Assembly (NCBI GenBank): GCA_950106755.1
Contig: OX467085.1
Coordinates: 4,464,001 to 4,528,000, forward strand
Direction: 5' to 3'
Length of the DNA stretch: 64,000 bases
Source of the DNA: Climacium dendroides
Lineage: Eukaryota > Streptophyta > Bryopsida > Hypnales > Climaciaceae
This document shows, piece by piece, positions 46,721 through 56,100 of the stretch. The notes beneath the pieces were generated by a model, which saw only the letters and a list, made by a program, of their open reading frames with translations, ran no database searches and had not been told where the DNA came from. The position numbers and the translations under genes were made by a program. Each line of letters opens with the position of its first letter. Position 1 is the first letter of the stretch.

Positions 46721-47112
46721 AGGGCCAAGGGGTTTAGAGAGTCTGGGAGTGACCAACTAAGAGAGTGAGGGTTTGTAACTTTGCATTTTGCAATTTTGCA
46801 TGATTTTCAGTTTGTTTTAGGGTTCTTCTTACATATTTGTGAGTTTTGGCGCTTCAGAAATTTTTACGTGCTACACACTTGAAATTGAGAACAAAAAATA
46901 ACACAATGAAGATTTCTTCAATATCACTTGGGACAAAATCCCCCCAAAATGATAGTTTTATTAATTTTTTTAAGATAATTTGGCAACCTTGTACTACTAT
47001 GAAATGCTCCGAGAACTAATAAATCTTAGCTATTCATCTATCTAAATCGTAAGCATTTGAACACCAAGTTCTGTAAATGTTCTTCATTCAAATCCTTTCT
47101 AAATTTGAATGC

Positions 47113-49866
47113 CTAGGGGTGGTAATCACTATCTCCTTTCACCTCTGCCCCGCTACTGTACTCTCTTGATTGGAATCCATCATCTTCATCACTCATGGTG
47201 TTCTCTTCATCGTTTGATGAAAGTGTTTGAGTTCCCCCTCTTTTCTCTTGTACTGTTGAAGATACATGAGCTTTCTTAGGCTTGCCCATCATTTGCTCGT
47301 TCTTTGCTTTCATCAAGGTTTTCCCTATACGTTCACGGAGGCGATCAACCGCTTTTCCTTTTCTCAACGAAAGTTCTGGAATAGTTGGACGCTTATTAAG
47401 AGGGGTTTTTCCTGCATTCACTTTCTTCGTTGGAGAGATAGCAAACGGCTCCATTACTTGTTTGTTCTTTGCTTTAGAGGGTTCTTCCATCATCATTGCC
47501 ATCCCTGCCTTTCTCCCTTCTTTAGTGAATGCCTCTATAGCATTTGAAGATTCTAGTGTCGGGTCCGCTAGCCTTGTTGAAGATGCTGATAGGCGGTTTC
47601 CTTGCTTCTTTAACATTGAGGCCAACGTCTCATCTTCCTCGTCATCGGTGAATGAAGAAATCTGCAATCTTCGATTTTCGGTACGTTCTATTTCTTTCGA
47701 AATGATGGAAGCTCGTGTCGAACGTTGAGAACTTCCTGAACCCACCAAAGTAGTGTTTACACTATTAAATAGTGAGCGGGCACCTATTGGAGGAATGCTA
47801 CGCGGTGGACGTACAAAACTTGTCATGTTTTCCTTTGTGCCTTGGCCACTGTGAAGCAAGTTCGGACTTCCACATTCTATCAAATGCGAACGTACATTGT
47901 CTTGTGTCCCACTCGCTTCATAGTTTAGGCTACTTGGTTCTCCGCTGCTTTTGCTTGCCAATCCTCCTAGAGACTCCACGCTTATCTTGTCCACATTCAT
48001 TTGCTCGCAGTCCTCAACGTTGTCATTCTTTTCTACTTGGACCACCACTATGGATGGAGACCTACCGCTTCCAATCACTTCATCTATTTCGAAAGTTCCA
48101 GCATTGGATGCTATGGTTCCATTAGAAGCCAGGACTTGGACATTTGCGTCCTCTTCGTTTAGATTGAGGACCTTGTCGCTACTTAGAAATCGGTTTCCAT
48201 CTACAAACCTTGCTATGGAAGGTACGCCTTCGTCGTTTCCACAATCATTATCGTCCATTGGAAAGTCGTACTCGTCTTGGTCATTATTGCCCATGTCATC
48301 ATCATCCATATTTACTCTTCCAAACGGTTCACCTCCAAAATTGTATGTGTTGCCATCCAAATCTTCTTCTTCATTGAATATTGGGTCGTACCAATTTGCT
48401 TCTTGTCCATGTGCTTCATTCCCGTCCACACGAATACCTTCTTCTTCATCTTCGCTGCTCTCGTCATCTTCGTTTGGTCCCTCTGATTCTTTTGAATCTA
48501 CATTTTCAAGGTACCACTTCTTCTCATCCCTCTCCTTGGATGCGGCCAATACTCTTGAATTAGTGTACACATACACCAAATCCGTAGCTCTTTTTGTTCT
48601 CAACTTGTTCCGAGATTTGTTGTGAACAAAAGAATAGCTACTCCAATTCCGTTCACATGAAGATGAAGATACCGGTTGGCCCAATATTCTCCTTGCAATT
48701 GGAGCAATGAACTTCCCACATGCGCCTTCAAAATCCCACCAAGCGTGTGCCGATAATTTTTGTTCACTTGGATCCAACATGTTGTGGAAGAGAGGCTCCC
48801 TATGTCGAAACACCATGAATTCCTTGACGACGTCCGCATAGTCTGTAGGTTTACATATTTGCATGAGAACACGCTTGCATGCCTCGGTGGCCTCTGAATC
48901 GTCAGCTAGTTCTTTATCGTGCAAAAGATAGGGATTCAAAAGAGCTCCTGCATATTGGAGATCGGTCTCTACCATTTCCCATCTAGCGTTGAACGCCTCC
49001 TTCAATGGTTTGGCAAATTCGGGGCTCAATAAAAAAGGCAGATTTTCTAACCCCCCCACATGCGACCGTATCTTCTTCATAATATGCAAAACTTTCCCTG
49101 AATATGGCGTCTTTGCATCTAAATCATGAAGGCCATACACAACAACGCCCATCAACTGCACAAAATTTGTGCAACGCCTCCAGAAATGCTCACTGTTTAT
49201 TATCTTCTTTGTACACCGAGACTTTGTACGGTTCTTCTTTTTCTTGTCGTCCAACGTCCTCACATATTGTTCCCAACGTGGATCTGTCACACTCTGTTGA
49301 AGTGCTCCCTTCACTTTCAACAAGCGTTCAAGCGCAATGAAATTTGAAGCAAATCTTGTTTCGTCTGGCATCAATAAGCTATGCTCTTTTTCGTATGAAC
49401 GAAATATTGCAAGCGGCATGTGCCGCTTTCTAAAAAACGTAAGAACGATACGAGCTTTGGCCACGACATCCGCCACCCATGTTTCCTTCCTCCAATCTTT
49501 TAGCAACAAATTCAAGGCGTGCACTACACAACCTTGAAAAGAAATGTGAGGATATTTGTCTTTTATGATTCTACATGCTCGAGGGTTTACAGGAGCATTG
49601 TCCGTTGTTATTTGCACCACATTATGCGGACCCACCTCTTGTATGAATTTGTCCAAAATAGAGGCCAAGTACTCTGCGTTTTTTACAAACCCACTTGTAT
49701 CCACCGATCCCAAAAATTGCTCCCCTACAGAAGATACAAGCATGCAATTCACCAATGGACGATTTGTAACCGAACTCCATCCATCAATAGACAAGGTTGC
49801 TCCAAACTTTCTAATACTATCCTCGGTCCTCTTCTCCAAAAATTGGAAAAAAACCCATGGTTTCAT
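47113..49866 (-). CDS. hAT transposase, 917 aa, no BED finger, long C-terminal tail
   Basis: hAT transposases cut and paste DNA through an RNase-H-fold DDE site. The N-terminus starts almost directly in the DUF659-like part: SIDGW (D28), QITTDNAP (D89) and CVVHALNLLL near 113-122. WWDFEG is at 376-381. The C-terminal dimerisation region (HATC) is at about 390-440 with SSSCERNWSSYS (E405). The usual N-terminal BED zinc finger is missing, and only ~310 bp of GC-rich repeats lie between the ATG and the terminus, so an upstream exon was either lost or lies in that space. Residues ~450-917 form an acidic, serine-rich, probably disordered tail that is unusually long for the family. The frame has no stop. 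Confidence 0.92.
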   Translation of the reverse strand: MKPWVFFQFLEKRTEDSIRKFGATLSIDGWSSVTNRPLVNCMLVSSVGEQFLGSVDTSGFVKNAEYLASILDKFIQEVGPHNVVQITTDNAPVNPRACRIIKDKYPHISFQGCVVHALNLLLKDWRKETWVADVVAKARIVLTFFRKRHMPLAIFRSYEKEHSLLMPDETRFASNFIALERLLKVKGALQQSVTDPRWEQYVRTLDDKKKKNRTKSRCTKKIINSEHFWRRCTNFVQLMGVVVYGLHDLDAKTPYSGKVLHIMKKIRSHVGGLENLPFLLSPEFAKPLKEAFNARWEMVETDLQYAGALLNPYLLHDKELADDSEATEACKRVLMQICKPTDYADVVKEFMVFRHREPLFHNMLDPSEQKLSAHAWWDFEGACGKFIAPIARRILGQPVSSSSCERNWSSYSFVHNKSRNKLRTKRATDLVYVYTNSRVLAASKERDEKKWYLENVDSKESEGPNEDDESSEDEEEGIRVDGNEAHGQEANWYDPIFNEEEDLDGNTYNFGGEPFGRVNMDDDDMGNNDQDEYDFPMDDNDCGNDEGVPSIARFVDGNRFLSSDKVLNLNEEDANVQVLASNGTIASNAGTFEIDEVIGSGRSPSIVVVQVEKNDNVEDCEQMNVDKISVESLGGLASKSSGEPSSLNYEASGTQDNVRSHLIECGSPNLLHSGQGTKENMTSFVRPPRSIPPIGARSLFNSVNTTLVGSGSSQRSTRASIISKEIERTENRRLQISSFTDDEEDETLASMLKKQGNRLSASSTRLADPTLESSNAIEAFTKEGRKAGMAMMMEEPSKAKNKQVMEPFAISPTKKVNAGKTPLNKRPTIPELSLRKGKAVDRLRERIGKTLMKAKNEQMMGKPKKAHVSSTVQEKRGGTQTLSSNDEENTMSDEDDGFQSREYSSGAEVKGDSDYHP

Positions 49867-49904
49867 CCCTACACTGAAGTTTACCCCATTTTCCGCCCGA
49901 TGCC

Positions 49905-50165
49905 CTGATCGGACGACCCCACACCGACCCGTCTGCCCCGTCCGCCTCCCCGTCCGCCCTCCCGTCCAGCTCCTCGTCCGCCCTCCCGTCTAGCTCCTCG
50001 TCCACCCTCCCGTCTAGCTCCCCGTCCGCCCTCCCCGTCCACCCTCTTGTCCGCCTCCCATCCGCCCCGTCTGCCCAGTCCGCTGGACGGTCAAAACGTC
50101 CTATGTCAGCGGACGTTCGGGAACCGGCGGACGTAGACGTTGGACATCCGTCTGAACGTCCAAAC
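49905..50165. repeat. Right subterminal CCGTCCGCC array of the hAT element
   Basis: Direct copies of CCGTCCGCCCTCCCGTC with a ~30-bp higher-order repeat (CTCCTCGTCCGCCCTC and CTAGCTCCTCGTC). Inverted relative to the left array. Confidence 0.85.
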
Positions 50166-50272
50166 GTCCATGTAACCCTGCATCTAGCAGAGCGAACCGC
50201 TTGTACATTGCCAATGAGAATTCCTGCAACGCAATTTTATAATTCACGGTCAATTTGGAGCTCTCTATTCAA

Positions 50273-50416
50273 CTCGGACCGACCTAAACTACACATTTCA
50301 TTTTTAACGTCAAATACACCTTTGTCGTTCTCCATACTTCGAACACTTCATTCATTATCACGTGACAAAGATCAAAGCATCACCTTATCATTCACAGATC
50401 AGATCGACTCGACCTG
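50273..50416. repeat. Two AGGTCG palindromes in the B1-B2 intron
   Basis: CAGATCGACTCGACCTG at 50400-50416 starts 11 bp inside the donor. A degraded site (CTCGGACCGACCT) is at about 50273-50286. Same motif as in the other gene B introns. Confidence 0.7.
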
Positions 50417-51913
50417 AATCTCTTACCATGAATTTCTTCTTAAAGGCTGTACTCTCAGCGTTTCGCCTAACGTTGGACATTGTCGCTATTGGGGCGTCTT
50501 CCTTTGGATTGCATGGCCTCCCCATCAGTTCCTACACTTTTCTCACTCCCAGAATGTTTGTTGACTACGAGGACTTCTGCACCACGAAGTGGTTGACCCT
50601 ATTGTAGTACGCCGATATGTCCCGTAGTTTCTGGGCATTTGTGGATCAGACCACGCAGCAATCCCATTGACAAAAGTTCTTGACAATCTCTTCGTCAAGG
50701 TTTTGGTCCACCATCATTTTGTTGGCAGTCACACTATGTTGCCCATTGATGATGTAGAAGTTCTTCCTTTCTAGTGTTGGCCAATCTTCCGGCTTTGGCT
50801 TCTCGGAGCAGTCCACTAGCATGACGCACAATGTTTGTTTTGTGGACTTATCTGGCATTTCCCAAAGGTATGTCATCATGTCTTCCGCGAGCTTCATCTC
50901 ATGGCTATGGATGTTTAAGTCCTCTGGGGCCTTGATGAGCTACTCAATGGAAATTGTCTTCTTATCCTCTTGGCCAAAGATGTAAGCGTAAGTGCAGTGC
51001 TTCTAGTAGGCCTTGTATGCTTCCGCGGACGCAATGTAATCGTGCGACTTTTTGGCGTTACAAGGGAGCGGGACCTCAGTTACCGCGGACACAAAACTCA
51101 GCTCCCCTAGTAAAACTGCATTAGGATCTTGCGCTGCTGCTACTGAGGTTGATGCCATCTTACTTAGCCTGGAAGCTAGTGGTGGAGTTGTGAACTGCTT
51201 GGACTTTCTTGTCCCCCGACTCTGTTGGGTTCCAAGTGTACCCATTGAGCTCTGTCCCTCCACGTTACTTGGAAACTCTTGGGAGATAGTTCTGACAGTC
51301 ATGTCTTTCTTCTTCAGCTCAAGTTTCGTCTTCAGAATTGTAAAGTCGTTCAGGAGTGTCTTCAGGCAAGAGTATAGGGCCTTCCCCATTGCCAACTTCC
51401 TGTCCTTTGTCTTGAAGTAGTTGTGTTCAACTTTCTTCTCAAGGTCGGGTATCTCCGTTCTGTACTCAATCGGTTCCAGCGTTGAGAGGAAGTGCGATAT
51501 GATGAAGGCACATCTTGAGAAGTCCAAGCGAATAGTGAAGTGGTACTGCTCACTTTCAGGCTTTTCTGTCACAGTTGTAACTCAACGAATTTTCAAGAAT
51601 GGACCACTGTCGTGGGCAACGTCCTTTATCTTTTCATCAAATGATATGTTGAAGAAATGGTGCATGTCTTTGAACTTTGTAGCGAAGCAAATGAGGTTCT
51701 TGAATGGAATCATGTGGAGACTCCAACTCTCAACCTTCTCGGGATTTTTGAATTCCCAGTAGTCTCCGTCATTATCAAAGTTGCCCCCTTCCTCTCCAGA
51801 GGATTCGTGCGCATAGCGTACGTAGAAGGCCTCCAGCTTCTCAATTTGGTCATCCATTCTACATTCATTTTTCAAACGGGATGTTGCTACAACAAAAGTT
51901 GTTGCTCTATTGA

Positions 51914-52586
51914 TTTAGATCGACCCGACCTAAATGCCGGTATATGGAGCTTCTACATTTCATCTTCTATGTGTTTGATCTACTTGGACTCGGTTCGTTT
52001 TGCTTCATACGTTTTAGGTCGACTTGACTTGAAGTTCTAGTCGGAATATTCAAATATTTCTGCTATTGTGATGACCTCAGTGTTATTGATTAATGTTATC
52101 GGATCGTCCTAGTACGTATTGTTCTCACTCTAGAACTGGCAATTCAGGTCGGTCCGACCTGAATTGCATGCAGTAATTTTGTCAGGTTTATTGTTGGTAA
52201 ATGGATGTTTATTAAAAATGTATTTAATGATCAATTTGTTAATTATACTAGGAGTCTAATATCCTCATATAAATATATATGTTGGTTAAGGGAAAACGTA
52301 TTTGCTGTGCCAGATTGCAGAGGATCTTCCTTGCAGTTTAGGTCGGACCGACCTGATCTGCATTTAATTTTGACGATGATGTTATTTCTCTTCTGGGATG
52401 TTAGTGACAATGTCTGCTACTCAGCTGCTTCCCTTGTACTGACAATGCTAGTAGGTGTACATTTCAGGTCGGTCCGACCTGAAATGCATGTTCATCTCAT
52501 GTCAAAATTATCCATGAAATAGCATAGATTTGGGAGAGGATATGTTTTATGGGGCTATGCAATTCAGGTCGATGCGACCTGAATTG
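51914..52586. repeat. Six AGGTCG palindromes upstream of exon B1
   Basis: Sites lie at 51914-51934 (TTTAGATCG...CGACCTAAA), 52013-52032 (degenerate), 52139-52167, 52333-52361, 52460-52486 and 52560-52586. The last four have 12-14-bp arms around a 1- or 3-bp centre. Outer arm bases differ between sites but stay paired (CAATTCAGG/CCTGAATTG at two sites, CATTTCAGG/CCTGAAATG at a third). The stretch is otherwise AT-rich and non-coding, probably intron or 5' flank of gene B. Confidence 0.85.
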
Positions 52587-53195
52587 TAGTGTGGGTCATG
52601 TGACGTACATTCCCGGTACGTTAAAGAATTTATTTATTGGTCAATTTGTTTATAAATAGGTGTCTAATATCCAGGGTTGCTATTGTGCGAGCCTGGAGCA
52701 AGAGCCTGTGAGCTTGTGAGCCTGTGAGCGGGAAGTTTTTTTGATGAGAAAACTTGTGGAAAAATTTGTATATGATAGGGGGAAGTTGTGATTAACCCAT
52801 GACCGTGGACTTGGAGTCAACCAAGGTTCTATGACCGTGGATGTCATTCATAATTATATGTATGTAAGTTAAAGGTCATTTGTGGACTCTTAGAGGCACT
52901 ACCACTATTGTGGAGAACATTTTTCACATAAATAAGAATTAATTTGTTGTCACACATGAAGTGGTCTAAGAATGGGAAGGAAAATGAATGAGCCCAAGAT
53001 CTAGCATCTTTTTTTTATCAACTATTGATTGTTTACCATTGAAGATCATTTTTCTTTACTTCATTTCTCATGTACATTGAATATCAAACGAGAAGCACAA
53101 TGCTTGCAGCTTGTAGCCATAAAACACACAAAATCAAATCAACATAGAAATCAATACACATAATTCAACTCATAAGATACGTCAATCTTATGAGT
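52587..53195. other. Spacer between genes A and B
   Basis: No gene seen. A short duplication-like run of GAGCCTGTGAGC words lies near 52690-52725. Confidence 0.5.
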
Positions 53196-56100
53196 CTAAG
53201 TGGCGGTGGAGTTGGCCATAGAAACCTCACTCGAGGATGACTCTGGAGTCTCCTCACCTTCAGAAGCTGAAACATCTAGAAAATGAACTATGTTTGCAGC
53301 ATACTTGGGTTTGGAAGGCTTAGGCTCTCTACAACCATGTCGTTCATATTGTGATGCCATCTTCTCGGCATACACTAGAAGATCGTAAGACTTCTCGGGA
53401 CTCAAAATAAGTCTTCTGATCTTCTTCACACAATGTTCATCCATCACTCCTTTGCTCCTTCAAAAACAAACAATGCAACGTTAGTCATATTGATTTATGA
53501 AATGCAATACTTGTTGAATACAAAAATCTACATGTCTTCCAAAAGTGAAACTTACTTACTAGGTCTAATGTTGCGTGTAAACACCATTGGTTCCACGTGC
53601 ACGGCATCCAGATCAAGAGCGGCAAAAACTTCTGCCGGAGCTTGTGTCATTTCTTGCACTAGAGCGGCTTTTTTCATTGGCAAGAGAACCCCCTTGAAGA
53701 TATTCTCATCATCCTCCAAAGCCACAATATGCTGTCCAATGCCACGACATACAAGAATCGATGCACCTATAGTACAACCATGCGAGCATTAAAAGTTCAC
53801 AGATTTTACATACATACAAACATTTTAATTTAGGACTCTCATTTCAAAGTATTAAATCACCTGTAGCAGTGGTGCAGTCCAAAACTACATCTTCTTCATC
53901 CGAGCAACCTTCGATGAAAAATTGTAAGGAACCTTGCATCTTTCTCTCGCGGCCCGCGCCAAGGCTTTTTTGATTCCTTGTTGACTAACATTGTCTCCTC
54001 GGTGATATAATTGATGACCATGTCCTTCCTCTAAAGATTCCACTTTGCTTTCGTCATGGCCTTAGTCTGCTTGAATGTGAAGGCTGAATTTTTTTTCTCA
54101 CCCAAATCCTTCACAAAAAGGGTGACTCCGAACTTCATAGTCTGCAAAAAGGCAAAAAATGGTTTAGTGCAAGGGAGAATGCTGCTAAACCAATTGACAT
54201 GCGCGCTATACATTTAGAAAAACTTACCGTCTGACTAGGTATAATACCCGACGCTAGGTTCAATTGGTTGAATGCCAACCACTCTTTCTTCATCACCAAC
54301 TTCTTGAAGACGTTCTTCAGTCCCGCAAACATACGCCGCGATTGAAGGCTGTATGAGTGAAATATAAGAACGCAGCCGTTGTCTTGTAAGCTCTCCTCGG
54401 CGAAGTGAAATGCATTTTGCATTCCCGCACACATTAGGTCCGAGTTCCATGCTGGAACATGCTTTTCAGAGATGAGTGGTACGGGCAGGTTCTCTTGGCA
54501 ATCAAAAATAATAAGATCCACCAAAGGCTCTTGGCTCACCCTGCCGTTCAATGAACGAGGTTTTCCTGCATTTGCCTACAGTCCAGTGATTGTACATGTT
54601 ATTAGAAGATAAAAAATGAAACTATTTGTTCATCAAGAAATCCTATGAAGTTACAAACTAAACTTCATGTTGCCACACACCTTTCGAATGAAGTCCATGA
54701 CCTCAATATAAGAATTAGGTGGTGAACTCTCCAAATTGTCCATGATGTCAACAATGGATACATTCAAGATTAGTTCCTCCGACTTGACGTCGTCATCATC
54801 TAATATAACCACCTGCGTGCCTTGTGTCACCATATCCTCCGTCCACTCGGCAAGCACAGCCTTCCTCTTCATCCCACTCTGACTTCCTTGCACCAACTGC
54901 GAGCTCTGATCGACCGTTGATGATGTAGGAACGACGATATCACCATCATCTTTTTTCTTCCCCTTTGCCTTTGCTTTCTCCTCCTTCTCCTTCTGCTTTT
55001 CCTTCTCCTTCTCTTCTATCTTTGCTAAACGCTCTGCCTCCTTTTTTTGCTTGTTATCCAAAGCAATTTGTAGACGATCCGCTTTCTTCTTGTTAGCGTT
55101 GTTCCTCCTTTCAATTGCCTTGCTCCTTTGATCTTCGGTGAGGCCCGCAAACTCATCGACATCCATGTCCACCACTCCAATGTCCTTCAAGGAATCGTGG
55201 AGTTGTACCTCCGATGGATGCGTGTATGATATTAGGCAATCAATGTACCATCCACCGCCATTTAGATGAGCCGTGGTAAATGTTTTGAGCTGATTTGCCA
55301 TGTACATGCAACTTGCGGAATTGCGATCTAGGAAGACCGAAAGGAATGGAGGAAGGTCTGCCCTCTGGATGGCTCCTTTTCCTTCCAGTTCAAACTTGAA
55401 GTAGCTGCATCATGATAAACAAAGAATGGTAAGCACGAATTGTAAAAATCAAATTAGACAGAAGAAGAATTTCAATCTCGTGTACATGTGCTTCAAAGCA
55501 ACATTTCTTATGTCTCAAGAAATAGAAGATCAAAAAATTAAATTGTAGACCTTTCAAAGGATAGAAATGGGGGTCCCCCAACTACTTCTACAGCATGCCT
55601 TGGATCCGAGGCATGTTCTACAGGTAGCCTAAGGACCCCCTATTTTTTTCCCTTCGTTCATCTCTAATAGGTTTCCTGCTTCAACAATGTATTTTTAGCC
55701 AAATGACAAGAGATTTTTAATTCAAATAGTCACTTCCAAATGAATATTTTTTTATCCAGTTAAAGACATACCGATAAAGGACCCTCTTCACTGCCTGTTG
55801 GGACCCCTCATAAGTGTTGAAGTTGTCGCTTTTCTTGAAGTACTTAGCTCCTCTAAGATGAGCCAAGAACCCGTGATCCCAAATTTTCCTCCTCCACCCT
55901 TCCAAGTATTCCGGTAAGGTTTCTGGTTGAAGCGGAACGTTCATATTGATGATGATGTTGTCTTGCTTGACAACTTCCTCGAAGTATTGTACAACTGCAT
56001 CTTCAATCTGTAGAAAGAGATGCCAAAACCAAAATCATATGATATGCACTGCCTTCCAAGAATTCTAATTTCTCAATATCCTAGTGAATATGAACTATGA

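Larger units (their letters stand above)
46428..50180 (-). mobile_element. hAT DNA transposon, 3753 bp, TSD CATCTAGC
   Basis: The termini are CAGGGTTG...GTAACCCTG, flanked by a perfect 8-bp duplication CATCTAGC (46420-46427 and 50181-50188). Both are hallmarks of hAT elements. GC-rich subterminal repeats (GCGGACGG and complement) fill 46537-46720 and 49905-50165, likely transposase-binding arrays. The element sits inside exon B2 of gene B: removing it and one duplication restores an open reading frame across the site. Confidence 0.95.
44158..51893 (-). pseudogene. Gene B: ParB/DGQHR-like plus methyltransferase-like protein, broken
   Basis: Three exons can be set: B1 51893-50427 (donor GTAAGA), B2 50223-45119 (split by the hAT element) and B3 44790-44158. 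B1 encodes a long N-terminal region and then NFYIINGQHSVTANK, which resembles the ParB/sulfiredoxin/DGQHR motif. B2 runs to the methyltransferase SAM-binding motif (GQSVMSFFGGSKFTCAAM); B3 continues it (SGVNVFAVGDSEE), followed by an acidic and coiled-coil tail (AEIAELKRRREQDQ). The place of the catalytic DPPY reads like WDLHYTP, so activity is doubtful. Twelve in-frame stops were counted: TGA at 51582, 50646 and 44647; TAG at 51003, 50940, 50565, 50532, 46079, 46052, 45836, 45614 and 44158. No TAA occurs. Role unknown; domain calls rest on short motifs. Confidence 0.65.

Noticed and set aside
46179..46768. Long open frames across the hAT left end
   Set aside because: They arise from the GCGGACGG repeats (RSVGRIGGLADG-like translations), not from a gene.
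47282..48625. Plus-strand ORFs of 148 and 224 codons inside the hAT element
   Set aside because: Antisense shadows of the transposase, which has clear catalytic motifs on the other strand.
44598..51893. Alternative genetic code or programmed readthrough to explain the TAG/TGA stops
   Set aside because: Neighbouring intact genes (RbcX, FCP1-like, gag-pol, transposase) end normally, and gene B also carries an inserted transposon. Decay by C-to-T change is simpler.
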